DNA from: Candidatus Villigracilaceae bacterium
GTDB taxonomy: Bacteria; Chloroflexota; Anaerolineae; Anaerolineales; Villigracilaceae
DNA: 64,000 bases
NCBI GenBank assembly: GCA_026645935.1
Contig: JAPKMP010000010.1
Span: 1-64,000 of the forward strand
Direction of reading: 5' to 3'
The notes under the pieces were generated by a model. That model ran no database searches, had not been told where the DNA came from, and saw only the letters and a program-made list of their open reading frames with translations. This document shows, in pieces, positions 1 to 8,372 of this stretch (the first letter of the stretch is position 1; the number at the start of each line of letters is the position of its first letter). Position numbers and translations under genes: made by a program.

Positions 1-414
1 GAGACGTTGTTACAACAAATTGAACAGGAGATCGACAAGTTTGCTGCCGATGGCGCGTATGACAAACGCAAGGTCTATGACAGCCTGAATGCACATTCGC
101 CAGATGTGGACATCTTGATACCACCACGCAAGAATGCTCGTATTTGGCAACACGGCAACACCAAAACTCAGCGCCTTAAACGCGACAAGAATTTGCGTTC
201 CATCCGCAAGCAAGGACGCCAGGAATGGAAGAAACTGGCTGGCTATCATGTTCGCTCACTAGCTGAAACAACCATGTTTCGTTTGAAAGTCATCTTTGGA
301 GATGAACTTTCTGCCCGTTTGATTGAAACACAAACGACACAGGCATTAGTTCGTTGTGCCGCTCTCAACAGTATGACCCATCTGGGTATGCCACAATCAT
401 ACAAGGTTGCCTAA
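1..414 (+). CDS. IS5/IS4-type transposase, C-terminal part
   Basis: The frame is open from the first base of the window, so this is the C-terminal piece of a DDE transposase that starts outside. The family signature Y-x2-R-x3-E-x6-K is intact (YHVRSLAETTMFRLK, about residues 82-96 of the visible part), giving the third catalytic acidic residue, and ADGAYDKRKV upstream fits the second Asp. It ends at TAA 412-414. It would cut and rejoin the ends of its own element. Its right end lies about 50 bases downstream, where it interrupts the phospholipase D-like gene on the other strand. The N-terminal part is not visible, so activity cannot be judged. Confidence 0.85.
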   Translation, partial: ETLLQQIEQEIDKFAADGAYDKRKVYDSLNAHSPDVDILIPPRKNARIWQHGNTKTQRLKRDKNLRSIRKQGRQEWKKLAGYHVRSLAETTMFRLKVIFGDELSARLIETQTTQALVRCAALNSMTHLGMPQSYKVA

Positions 415-466
415 CCAATCAAGATGCACAGGCGAATTCTGCCTACTTCTCGATTTATGCACCAAA
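1..466 (+). mobile_element. Right end of an IS5-type insertion sequence
   Basis: Transposase end plus about 50 bases of element DNA. The boundary is inferred from the minus-strand phospholipase D reading frame: plausible family sequence (PVDFANYIHVR) runs down to about position 467 and then becomes unrelated. The bases around 448-466 (a TTTATGCACC-like tip) are the likely terminal repeat. The left end and the target duplication are outside the window, so the exact border is uncertain by several bases. Confidence 0.6.
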
Positions 467-1235
467 GCCGAACGTGGATGTAATTCGCAAAATCCACCGG
501 ACGAACGCGCGTCTCATGTGATAGTAAAACGTTTACCTGCACGCCTTTCCGCGCTTGGGCGCATAACGCGCCGAGCATTTCATCGTCTGGCAGGAAGTAC
601 CAGGTGCGGATAAAGATGGATTTATCCGCTTCGGTAATGAGTTTCATCAGCGCATCGCGGATGTCGTACCGGTGGCGGGGGACGGTCAGCCAGAGTCGGT
701 CGCTCCCGGCGCTTAGATTCGAAACGTCCAATAATCGCGAGGCGAGATCCCCGTTCTGCGAAAAGCCTCGCAGGAAGTCGTAAACGTTGTGGAAGGTCTG
801 CCCCAGTTGTCCGTCCACGCGCAGGTTGGAGTCGCTCCAGGCGGTGTAGTAATCACCGATGTTCGAGCCGCCGAGGAAGACGATGCGGTCATCGATGGCG
901 GCGATTTTGCAGTGCAGGCGGTTATTAATTCTCAGGGGGGAGGCAGGTCGGTATACATCCACCTGGATGCCGTGTTCGCGCAGGCGATTGAACAGGGCGA
1001 TGTTCCGAAACGCGTGGCGCGGCTCGTCGAAGACCTGCCCGATTTCATCCACCATGAGGCGGATGTTTAGGCCTTCCGCTGCTTTTGCGATGAGGACTTC
1101 CGCAATTCGATTCGCCCACAATCCGCTGTCAAAAGCCAGAAAGGTCATCGAAACGGCTCGGCGCGCTTTGGCAAGTTCCCAGATCAGGTTTTGGTAGTGC
1201 TCCTGAACATGGGTAAAAAGAGTGTGTCGGTTCAT
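411..1235 (-). pseudogene. Phospholipase D/cardiolipin synthase-like, truncated by IS
   Basis: The product would join or hydrolyse phosphodiester bonds of phospholipids. The first catalytic HKD-type motif is present (LHCKIAAIDDRIVFLGGSN, about residues 107-125), with the second half starting at IFIRTWYFLPDDEML near residue 208. The reading frame runs into the insertion sequence at about residue 256, before the second HKD motif, so a complete active site cannot form. The start has a strong AAGGAGAG ribosome site. Full members are usually 380-480 residues; 274 are left, the last 17 or so encoded by IS DNA. Confidence 0.75.
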
Positions 1236-1397
1236 GGCTCTCTCCTTCGTTGAACCGACTTTCCCACTTTCGAACTGCCACTAACAGGGAAAAGACTGCC
1301 AAAAGACGCCGAACCAAAGTACCGGTATTGTGAAAAAAATTCGAACTGTATGTGTTAGAGAACGCATCTTATGCGTCTGACATTGGGTATTGCGCTG

Positions 1398-1433
1398 AAA
1401 AAAAACATCCCCGAAGTTTTCGATCCTTCGGGG
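1398..1433 (-). terminator. Rho-independent terminator of the 575-aa sensor gene
   Basis: An 8-bp stem CCCCGAAG/CTTCGGGG (1409-1416 with 1426-1433) is followed on the minus strand by eight T residues (1398-1405). It lies about 80 bases past the stop of the gene ending at 1515. The rest of 1236-1514 shows no supported gene. Confidence 0.85.
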
Positions 1434-1514
1434 ACGTTTGGGTTCGCATTCCGCCCTTGCAGAGATACGCGCGTTTTCGCGCCTATGTAATGGACGATGT
1501 CTTATGCGCGCGCT

Positions 1515-3242
1515 TTATGACCGAGCCTGCCTGTTCTTCTCCGTCAACAACCTCGCCAAACCCCGTATCGCGTTACGGCGGGTTCGGTTGAAAGTCCCTT
1601 CGGAGATATACAGCCGCGCCATGATCTCACGGTTTGGCACGCCCTCTACATAGGCATCGTGCAGGACAACATGGTTGTACCAAACACGAGGTAAAGGCTC
1701 GGGCGGACGCTTGTCGGTGGGGCGTAACATTTCGATGGCTTCGGTTAAAGTCTTTTGCAGTTCCCGCCCACGCTCCACATGTGACCCTGCTTTGATTTCC
1801 AATGTGTCTACCAGCGGCGATTGCCCAAGCGTAATCACATCCGAAAGATGCCGCAGTCCGTCCTCCACGGTTTTGACGAATTCTGGGTTGAGGTCGCGCC
1901 CCATTGCGCCCAGCATCCTGTCAGATTCAGAGTCTGTTTCGTTTTGACCGCCCCTCAGCTGCCCTGCCCTCCTTGAATTTTCCAAAGAAACCAGTGTGCC
2001 GACCTGATCCGCCACTTCCGACAACAATTCGAGATCGCCGCTGGAATACTCCAGTTTGACGTTAGGCTTGCCGATGCCTACCACCGCGATCTGTGTGCGC
2101 CCGTCGAAGGATGGCGCGAAAAGGATGATGCCAGGAATGGATTCCGCCCAGGCTTTGGCAACATCGTCGAAGAATACTTGCGAAGAAAGCAGTCGCCTCT
2201 CTGCCTCGACCGAATTGCGGGTCGCCATTACGACGAATTCCTGCCCCTCGCGGACGGCGATCAGCCCGCTGGATGCGTCGAGCGAGCGGCACATCATTTC
2301 AAGTCCCTGTTGGAGGCGCAGTCGCAAGGTGTTCTCCGGGCTTTCGGCTTCAAGTTGGCGTAGTTGTTTTCGGAAATTGCTTTCCTTTCGGGCGCGCGAC
2401 CGTTCGAGGTATTCGCGGGCGAGATCGTAGAGACCATGCGTCAACACCACAAAAGCCGCGATGGGACCAACTAACTGCAGGGGGAGTCCGAGGCTGAGCG
2501 AGGCGAGGGCGTAAATCAGGACAAGGAGAATGGTCATCACGCCGGTGACGGGAAATTCTTGGAGCGAAGTCCGCCGTTCGACCATCGCCTGCTGGTGTGC
2601 CACCGAAAGTCCCATTGCGAAGACTCCGCAGAAGGCGAGTAAATCCTGGATCAGGCGAGGCATGGGAGAGGGGAAGGCAAGGGAGACGATTCCGTAGGCG
2701 ACACCTATCAGGGCGAAGAAGGAGCCGAGCAGGAAGTATCTTCCTTCGGGTTTGAATCCGACCCGGTCATATGCCAGCAGGTTGTAGTGAATGCCTGTAA
2801 ACACGGCAATTTCGAACACTCCATAAAGGATGTAGGGCAAGCCGCCGCCCGAGTGCGCCACATAAAGCGCATTGCCCGCTTCATCCACGAAGGCGTTGCG
2901 CGCGCCTAGCAGCATGGCGACTGTGATGAACCCGACGATGTATATGAGATAGGTCAATGGGCGGCTGCGAATCTGCGCTTTTTCAGGAAGAAGTTGCAGA
3001 GTAATGTGATACCACTGGGTCAGCCCGGTGATGAGAAAAGCGGCGCGCCACGCGGCTGTGCCGGGAATCTGTTCGAAGAGATTATTGTACGCGCCGAAGA
3101 AGAACGCCCCCAGCGAAATAAGTAAAACCGCACCGCGCATAGCGATCGTACTGGGATAGCCTCGCGCCAGCAGGTAGAACGCCATCCACAGGCAGATAGA
3201 CATAGCAATCAGATCCACCAGCAGGGTCGCCTGGAATAACAT
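1515..3242 (-). CDS. Membrane sensor with GAF-like and C-terminal HTH regions
   Basis: The first ~290 residues hold eight or nine hydrophobic segments, so this is an inner-membrane protein. A soluble part follows with a GAF-like fold (about 305-430, including LRLRLQQGLEMMCRSLDASSGLIAV), a linker, and a C-terminal helix-turn-helix-like stretch (VPNREIMARLYISEGTFNRTRR, near 530). That layout suggests a membrane-tethered or one-component signalling protein that may bind DNA. The start is supported by an AGAGGAGGAGGC ribosome site. It is a single-gene unit with its own terminator. The ligand and targets cannot be told from sequence; the HTH call is tentative. Confidence 0.6.
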   Translation of the reverse strand: MLFQATLLVDLIAMSICLWMAFYLLARGYPSTIAMRGAVLLISLGAFFFGAYNNLFEQIPGTAAWRAAFLITGLTQWYHITLQLLPEKAQIRSRPLTYLIYIVGFITVAMLLGARNAFVDEAGNALYVAHSGGGLPYILYGVFEIAVFTGIHYNLLAYDRVGFKPEGRYFLLGSFFALIGVAYGIVSLAFPSPMPRLIQDLLAFCGVFAMGLSVAHQQAMVERRTSLQEFPVTGVMTILLVLIYALASLSLGLPLQLVGPIAAFVVLTHGLYDLAREYLERSRARKESNFRKQLRQLEAESPENTLRLRLQQGLEMMCRSLDASSGLIAVREGQEFVVMATRNSVEAERRLLSSQVFFDDVAKAWAESIPGIILFAPSFDGRTQIAVVGIGKPNVKLEYSSGDLELLSEVADQVGTLVSLENSRRAGQLRGGQNETDSESDRMLGAMGRDLNPEFVKTVEDGLRHLSDVITLGQSPLVDTLEIKAGSHVERGRELQKTLTEAIEMLRPTDKRPPEPLPRVWYNHVVLHDAYVEGVPNREIMARLYISEGTFNRTRRNAIRGLARLLTEKNRQARS

Positions 3243-3316
3243 GCCTCCTCCTCTCTATGACCAATTCCTGTGATGTAGAACCCCCGCGCTTCTCGTTGGT
3301 GACTGTCGGTTTTGGA

Positions 3317-3646
3317 TCAGCGGTTATCCCCGTCCCCTTTTATCTTTCCGCGCGCCTGCCGATCCAGTAGTTTCGCAAGGTTTTCTTCCGCAATCTCGTC
3401 GAGCGGAAGGTTCAACTCGGTGGCGACCTGTGCGATGTACCAGAGCACGTCTCCGAGTTCGGCTTTGAGCGCCTCCCGCTCCGCTTCGCCGATGTTCCCC
3501 TGCTTGTCCCTGAATATCTTTTTGATCTTTCCCGCCACTTCGCCTGCTTCGTTGACCAGTCCCAGCGCTGGGTAGATGACGGGATGCCCAATGGAGGGGT
3601 ATTGAGCAGTGGCGCGGGATTTGGTTTGGTAGTCGTTGAAGTCCAT
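3317..3646 (-). CDS. MazG-like nucleotide pyrophosphohydrolase
   Basis: A 109-residue all-alpha NTP pyrophosphatase of the MazG/dUTPase type, expected to hydrolyse non-canonical nucleoside triphosphates to the monophosphate. The Mg-binding pattern is visible: NEAGEVAGKIKK (about 33-44) supplies the paired Glu residues and ELGDVLWYIAQ (about 63-73) the ExxD part. The start is three bases past the stop of the glyoxalase-fold gene, so the two are probably co-transcribed. The size fits single-domain MazG proteins. The real substrate is unknown. Confidence 0.8.
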   Translation of the reverse strand: MDFNDYQTKSRATAQYPSIGHPVIYPALGLVNEAGEVAGKIKKIFRDKQGNIGEAEREALKAELGDVLWYIAQVATELNLPLDEIAEENLAKLLDRQARGKIKGDGDNR

Positions 3647-3649
3647 GAG

Positions 3650-4051
3650 TTAGTCTCTTTCCAAAGGTTGGTTGATCTCGATCAAATGCCCGTCCGGGTC
3701 GCGGAAGTGGGCGGTGCGGATGCCCCAATCGGCATGGTCGGTGGGTTCGGTGAGGAGGGTTACACCATGAGCGCGTAAATGCTTGCAGAACTCATCCACG
3801 CTTTCGACGGAGAAGATCAGGCAGACGGTGTCTTGCATCTCGGCTTGTACGGGCTTGGAGGATGTGCCAAGTGTGGCACTCATTTCGATTTTATCGAAGA
3901 GTGAAATGTTGACCGCGCCAATCTCGAAATCGGCGTAGGTGTCGTTTTCGGTGCCGAAGTTGGGCTTGAAACCCATCACGTCGCGGTAGAAGCGGAAGCA
4001 GGCTTTGAAGTCTGTCACGAGCAGGCGGGTGAATTCGTATTTGGGAGCCAT
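3650..4051 (-). CDS. VOC/glyoxalase-fold protein
   Basis: A 133-residue vicinal-oxygen-chelate protein with two beta-alpha-beta-beta-beta modules. The N-terminal FTRLLVTDFKACFRFYRDVMGF and C-terminal WGIRTAHFRDPDGHLIEINQ are typical of the glyoxalase/bleomycin resistance family; the Asp-Pro-Asp-Gly-His and the final Glu match the usual metal-ligand region. The start has a GAGGAAATC ribosome site. It is upstream of and close to the MazG-like gene. Possible roles are a metal-dependent lyase, isomerase or dioxygenase, or simple ligand binding; the sequence does not choose. Confidence 0.75.
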   Translation of the reverse strand: MAPKYEFTRLLVTDFKACFRFYRDVMGFKPNFGTENDTYADFEIGAVNISLFDKIEMSATLGTSSKPVQAEMQDTVCLIFSVESVDEFCKHLRAHGVTLLTEPTDHADWGIRTAHFRDPDGHLIEINQPLERD

Positions 4052-4135
4052 AGTTGATTTCCTCGTAAGATAGGCTTTTAACCCGCAAAATCAGATATTT
4101 GACTGATACGAAAGGGTAAAAGCCGGACCTACAAT

Positions 4136-5134
4136 TTAATTGAACGCCTTCGCCAAATTCTTCCACCACTTATCCTTCTCGCCGGGGACGAAGGGCGTGT
4201 AAAGCGTAATTCTATCCGCGATGCCGCCGAAGCGTTTCTTCAAATCAGAAGCGAGGTTTTCCTGCGTGGTCATCAAACAAAATTTGTCGAGCATCTCATC
4301 TGTGATGAGCATTGGCATCTCGGCCCACTCGCCTTTGGCGGCGAAACCTGAGAGTTTTTCAGCGGTCGCGCCCCAGCCATGCAACTCCATCACGGGCTTG
4401 TAGGATGGTGTCGAAGCGTAGAAAGAAATCTGCATCCGCGCGAAGCCTTCTTCTTCCGGCGTGGTGGCGACAAATGGGGTCACCGAGACGGAAATATCAC
4501 TGCGTTTGCGTCCGCTTTTTTGCAGTCCCTCTTCGATGGCGGGTAATAACACTTCGTTCATATAACGCGGGTTATTGAACGGGTGCGCGTGAAATCCCTC
4601 GCACAGTTCGCCAGCCAGCCTCGCAAGACCTGCATTGACTCCTGCAATGTAAATTGGAATGTTCGGGTTCTCGATCTTACCGGGATTAAAGAACGGCGAC
4701 ATCAACGCGATCTTGTAATGCTCGCCGCGAAAATTTAACTTCGTTCCATTTTGCCAGCAATCCCAAAACGCGCGGATGACCTGAATCTGCTCGCGGAGTT
4801 TTCCCGTCACCGACTCGGGCCACGGCATTCCGAAACGCCTCTCGATGTGCGCCTTGACCTGCGTACCCAAACCCAAAATGAATCGTCCCCCAGACTGAGC
4901 CGCCAAATCCCATGCGACATAAGCGAGATTGGCGGGCGAGCGTGCAAAGGACACGGCAATTGCTGTCCCTAATTCCATTTTTGACGTGTGCTCTGCGATC
5001 AATGCGCAAGGCAGGAATGGGTCGTGCTGCGTTTCCTGAGTCCACAACCCCGCAAAGCCGATCTCTTCCGCGGCTTTCGCGATCGCAGAAACTTCATTCA
5101 ACTGTACGAGAGGCATTGCCGCATCGAGTTTCAT
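4136..5134 (-). CDS. LLM-class (F420-type) oxidoreductase
   Basis: A luciferase-like TIM-barrel oxidoreductase of 332 residues, expected to use F420 or FMN. Family landmarks are the N-terminal strand with IAKAAEEIGFAGLWTQE, ALIAEHTSKMELGTAI, GGRFILGLGTQ, and PIYIAGVNAGLARLAGE near residue 190. ATG 5134 is chosen because AGGAGG lies seven bases before it; the earlier in-frame ATG at 5149 overlaps that site. A long palindromic repeat lies directly upstream. The family is common in actinobacteria and Chloroflexota with F420; the substrate cannot be named. Confidence 0.8.
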   Translation of the reverse strand: MKLDAAMPLVQLNEVSAIAKAAEEIGFAGLWTQETQHDPFLPCALIAEHTSKMELGTAIAVSFARSPANLAYVAWDLAAQSGGRFILGLGTQVKAHIERRFGMPWPESVTGKLREQIQVIRAFWDCWQNGTKLNFRGEHYKIALMSPFFNPGKIENPNIPIYIAGVNAGLARLAGELCEGFHAHPFNNPRYMNEVLLPAIEEGLQKSGRKRSDISVSVTPFVATTPEEEGFARMQISFYASTPSYKPVMELHGWGATAEKLSGFAAKGEWAEMPMLITDEMLDKFCLMTTQENLASDLKKRFGGIADRITLYTPFVPGEKDKWWKNLAKAFN

Positions 5135-5153
5135 TATTCCTCCTGTCATTGCG

Positions 5154-5225
5154 TGGGCGAAGCCCGAAGCAATCTCACGATCTTCAGGGATTGCTTCGTT
5201 GCCCTTCGGTCTCCTCGCAATGACA
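5154..5225. repeat. Long palindromic repeat, TGTCATTGCG family (copy 1)
   Basis: The ends are inverted (TGTCATTGCG ... CGCAATGACA) and an inner inverted pair GAAGCAATC/GATTGCTTC forms a nested hairpin. It lies between the LLM oxidoreductase start and the M42 peptidase stop. Other copies: 18812-18889, 28542-28652, 58440-58519 and 61719-61807. Confidence 0.85.
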
Positions 5226-6266
5226 TTAATCCATCAAATATGCCATGATCCAACTCGTCGTTGCGTTCAAACCGTCCATGTGCGCGCGCTCGTAGTTGTG
5301 CGACGCATCGATCCCGGGACCGATCAACGACAAAGCCACATCACCGCCTGCCCGCCAGAACGCTTCACCGTCCGAGCCGTAGAAGGGATAGACATCCGTC
5401 TTGTATGGAATTGCATGCTTCTCGGCGATTTCGCGAAGTTTTTTATTCAAGCCTTCATGATACGGACCACCGCTGTCCTTGATACATAGCGTCGCATGGA
5501 ACTCGTCCGACTCCTGTCCTTCGCCGACGACAGCCATATCCACCGTGACCAACTCAGCAACTTCCTGTGGGATTCCAGCCGCCGCGCCATGACCAACCTC
5601 TTCATAGTTCGAGATGAGGAAATACGCGCTTCTTGCTGGACTTTGACCCGCATCCACCATCGACTTGATTGCCGCGACCAGATTTGCCACGCAAGCCTTA
5701 TCGTCGAGAAAACGCGAGCGGACGAATCCATTCGTCACTTCGGTGCGGGTATCGATCGCTACGCAGTCGCCGATATTGATTCCCATCGCGCGGGTTTCTT
5801 TTTCAGAGGTTGTCTTTGCATCAAGGCGGACTTCCAAATGTTTTTCGTCGCGCGGGAGGTCCGGTCCGCTGTGGATGTGACCCGATGCCACGTCGATCAG
5901 CACCGAGCCGCGAATCTTTTTGCCTTTGGAGGTGAACACCCACACGCCTTCGGTTTCGATTGTCGGCCACTGAATCCCGCCGATGCGGCTGAGGCGCAAA
6001 CGCCCGTTGCCTTTGATCTCCTTCACCACCGCACCAAGCGTATCCGTGTGAGCGGTCAATGCGACAGGGGGCAGATCACTTTCCACTTTCCACTTTCCAA
6101 CCAAAGCCCCTTTTTTCGTCCTTGAAAGTTCCAATTGCTTGTATCTGGACAGTTCTTTTTCTACGAAATCGATCGCCGGGCTTGCGAAACCCGTCGGCGA
6201 GGGGACGTTGAGCAGGTCAACGAGGAAGGTGGTGAAATATTTTTCGTCAATTTTTGGAAGGGACAT
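5226..6266 (-). CDS. M42-family metallopeptidase
   Basis: A cocatalytic two-zinc aminopeptidase/glucanase-type protein of 346 residues. Metal ligands are visible as TAHTDT (about 71-76), FLDDKACVA (about 197-205) and NYEEVGHGAA (catalytic and ligand Glu, about 231-240), with DASHNYERAHMDGL near the C-terminus. It would act in the cytoplasm on peptides. About residues 58-63 (GKWKVES) come from a short GGAAAGTGG repeat inserted in frame. The stop lies one base from the palindromic repeat at 5154-5225. Confidence 0.85.
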   Translation of the reverse strand: MSLPKIDEKYFTTFLVDLLNVPSPTGFASPAIDFVEKELSRYKQLELSRTKKGALVGKWKVESDLPPVALTAHTDTLGAVVKEIKGNGRLRLSRIGGIQWPTIETEGVWVFTSKGKKIRGSVLIDVASGHIHSGPDLPRDEKHLEVRLDAKTTSEKETRAMGINIGDCVAIDTRTEVTNGFVRSRFLDDKACVANLVAAIKSMVDAGQSPARSAYFLISNYEEVGHGAAAGIPQEVAELVTVDMAVVGEGQESDEFHATLCIKDSGGPYHEGLNKKLREIAEKHAIPYKTDVYPFYGSDGEAFWRAGGDVALSLIGPGIDASHNYERAHMDGLNATTSWIMAYLMD

Positions 6267-6351
6267 GGGGCACCTTTTGTAGCAGGTTGAAAGTTTCAGG
6301 TTACAGGTTGGTCAAGGGTTTCAACTTGCAACCTTCAACCTTAAACTCTTT

Positions 6352-6771
6352 TTACAACCCTTCAAACTCCGAAATCTTCTTCCTCCATTCATCCGGCACG
6401 GCGATCGTCTTCGATCCTTCGTAGTCGAACGTCACCATGATGACCGTCCCGCTTGCCATCACCTTGCCGGTATCGGCATGCATCACACACTGCTCCACCG
6501 TAAGCGACTTGTTGCCGATCTTTGTGATCTTCACGCCAACCTTGATCGGGTCGCCGTAATGCGTGGTGGTGTGGAAGGCGATATGGATATCCGCGATAAT
6601 GACACCCACCTCCATAAAAGACTGGTCCTTGCTGAAGAGCCCGAGTTGAATAAGGTAATAGACGCGCGCCTGCTCGAAGTAGGTCAGGTATTTTGCGTTG
6701 TTGACGTGTCCCTGCGGGTCCAGGTCTCCATACCGGACTTCGGTGGGGTGAAAGAATTTGTATCCAGTCAT
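6352..6771 (-). CDS. Acyl-CoA thioesterase, 4-hydroxybenzoyl-CoA type
   Basis: A 139-residue hot-dog-fold thioesterase. The FHPTEVRYGDLDPQGHVNNA stretch (about 5-24) has the DxDxxGHVNN active-site signature of the 4HBT family, followed by the long helix KYLTYFEQARVYYL. It would hydrolyse acyl-CoA in the cytoplasm. An upstream in-frame extension exists, but ATG 6771 is preferred: it opens exactly at the fold start and a TATAAT box lies six bases before it. It is divergent from the DUF951 gene. The chain-length preference is unknown. Confidence 0.85.
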   Translation of the reverse strand: MTGYKFFHPTEVRYGDLDPQGHVNNAKYLTYFEQARVYYLIQLGLFSKDQSFMEVGVIIADIHIAFHTTTHYGDPIKVGVKITKIGNKSLTVEQCVMHADTGKVMASGTVIMVTFDYEGSKTIAVPDEWRKKISEFEGL

Positions 6772-6777
6772 GGGGTG

Positions 6778-6809
6778 ATTATAGCCGAGTAAATTTGCGG
6801 CGGTATAAT
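6778..6809. promoter_or_regulatory. Divergent -10 boxes of the thioesterase and DUF951 genes
   Basis: Two TATAAT boxes face away from each other: minus strand 6778-6783 (six bases from the thioesterase ATG) and plus strand 6804-6809 (seven bases from the DUF951 ATG 6817). With starts about seven bases past a -10 box, both mRNAs would have almost no leader. No good -35 boxes are visible. Confidence 0.6.
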
Positions 6810-6816
6810 TCTTTCC

Positions 6817-7047
6817 ATGCTTCCAGACCTGCAAATGAACGATCACCTGCGATTGCGAAAACCCCATCCATGCGGCTCCTACGAATGGACCGTGGTGCGG
6901 CTCGGCGCGGACATCGGTCTGGAATGCAAAGGCTGCCGGCATCGCGTCATGCTCACCCGCCGCGAACTGTCGAAACGGATGAAGGCGAACCTTTCGCAAC
7001 AGGAACGGGAAAAGAATCGCGACCCCAACGTTTCCGGGAATTTTTAG
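6817..7047 (+). CDS. DUF951 family protein
   Basis: A 76-residue basic protein with the DUF951 pattern: RLRKPHPCGSYEWTVVRLGA (about 12-31) then LECKGCRHRVMLTR (about 35-48). Three Cys residues (near 19, 37 and 40) could bind a metal, as in a small zinc ribbon or SH3-like fold. The family is found across Firmicutes and Chloroflexota, often near ychF or parB; its function is not established. The start could also be ATG 6835, but the -10 box placement favours 6817. It ends 20 bases before the glycosyltransferase, suggesting an operon. Confidence 0.8.
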   Translation: MLPDLQMNDHLRLRKPHPCGSYEWTVVRLGADIGLECKGCRHRVMLTRRELSKRMKANLSQQEREKNRDPNVSGNF

Positions 7048-7067
7048 GGTCTTTGTTTGGAGAATCC

Positions 7068-8369
7068 ATGACCTCGAACAATACAGAACTCCCCATCGGT
7101 TCGCTGCGCATCGGCTTGTTCACCGACACCTACGCCCCGCAGGTGAACGGCGTATCGGTCTCTTTACAGATGATCTCGGAGGGACTGAAAAAACGCGGAC
7201 ATCAAGTGACCATCTTTGCTCCGCGTTTCCCCGGTTATAAAGACAACGAACCGAATGTGATGCGCCTGCCTTCGCTAAAATATCTCAACAATCCACCCAT
7301 CTATGTTGCCGTGCTGGGAACTCCGCGCTCAACGTGGAAATTGACGCGCAAGCATTTCGATGTGCTTCATGCGCACAGCCCGGCAAGTGTGGGGTTGCTG
7401 GCGTATCTCACTGCATCCACCAAGAGATTGCCATTGATCTACACTTATCACACGTCCATTACCGATTACACCCATTACATCAAGTTCATCGGGAATACGG
7501 GTATTATCAAATATGCGGCAGCGTGGTTTAGCAAGGCATCCACGGATCTGGGGGATCAAATCATTGTCCCTTCGCCGAAATTCCATCGTTTGCTCTTGAA
7601 TCAAAAAGTAAAACAGCCCATCACGGTCATCCCGAACGGAATCGATTTGAGCATGTTCAAGGCGGTCAAAAACCCCGGGGCGTTGCGAAACAGGCTTGGG
7701 CTGGGTCCCGATGCGCCGATTCTTCTCACCGTCGGGCGCATGGATCCGGAGAAGCGGCTCGAATTCATCGTGGAAGCCTTTGATTTGATTGCAGACCGCT
7801 TTCCCAATGCCCATTTGGTTTTTGTCGGGGATGGCAGTGCGCGCAAACAAGTAGAAGAAAAAGCAAACGTCACCCGTGCCAGGGACCGCATTCATTTCCT
7901 TGGCATGATCGACCGCGCGGACCTGCCCGATATTTTGCACGATGCCAATTTGTTTCTCTCTGCATCCACCACCGAGGTTCATCCCATCTCGGTCATCGAA
8001 GCGATTGCCTCCGGCCTGCCATTCGTTGCCGTGCAAGATGAAGCCTTCGAAGGCATGCTCGAAGATGGACGGAACGGATATGCGGTTCCGCTTGACGTGG
8101 AAAAATATGCCGATGTGCTCGCAGACCTGCTCCCAGACCGCGAGCGCCTGAAGCGTTTCGGCGAACATTCGCTGGCATTGAGCGAGAAGTATTCCATCGA
8201 AACGCAGGTCCGTTCGCTGGAGAAACTTTACCTGGAGGCCATCCTGCAAAACTGGCGCGGAAGTTTGTTCAAGCGTATTCTCCCCAGGCAGATCAACCAG
8301 ATCCCCACCCGCATCAACAGGGTGATCCGCGCTGAAATTGGAAAGTTGATTCCCCGGAGGAGAAAATAA
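7068..8369 (+). CDS. Glycosyltransferase family 4
   Basis: A GT-B fold transferase of 433 residues. The N-terminal domain starts GLFTDTYAPQVNGVSVSL, the acceptor-side signature of PimB/MgtA-like and diacylglycerol glucosyltransferases. The C-terminal half has VGRMDPEKRLEFIVEAF and the EX7E-like region (STTEVHPISVIEAIASGLP). It would move a hexose from GDP-mannose or UDP-glucose onto a lipid or glycan at the inner membrane face. ATG 7068 has a GGAG site; the longer upstream frame overlaps the DUF951 gene and is not used. The exact sugar is not determinable. Confidence 0.85.
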   Translation: MTSNNTELPIGSLRIGLFTDTYAPQVNGVSVSLQMISEGLKKRGHQVTIFAPRFPGYKDNEPNVMRLPSLKYLNNPPIYVAVLGTPRSTWKLTRKHFDVLHAHSPASVGLLAYLTASTKRLPLIYTYHTSITDYTHYIKFIGNTGIIKYAAAWFSKASTDLGDQIIVPSPKFHRLLLNQKVKQPITVIPNGIDLSMFKAVKNPGALRNRLGLGPDAPILLTVGRMDPEKRLEFIVEAFDLIADRFPNAHLVFVGDGSARKQVEEKANVTRARDRIHFLGMIDRADLPDILHDANLFLSASTTEVHPISVIEAIASGLPFVAVQDEAFEGMLEDGRNGYAVPLDVEKYADVLADLLPDRERLKRFGEHSLALSEKYSIETQVRSLEKLYLEAILQNWRGSLFKRILPRQINQIPTRINRVIRAEIGKLIPRRRK

Positions 8370-8372
8370 CCT

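Noticed and set aside
6284-6345. AGGTTGAAAG/CAACCTTCAACCT inverted segment after the M42 gene
   Set aside because: Pairing is imperfect and no second copy is clear; left as possible low-complexity repeat.
6772-6999. N-terminal extension of the thioesterase
   Set aside because: It overlaps the divergent DUF951 gene and promoter; the family fold starts at 6771.
6795-7067. N-terminal extension of the glycosyltransferase
   Set aside because: It overlaps the DUF951 gene; the GT-B fold and ribosome site support ATG 7068.
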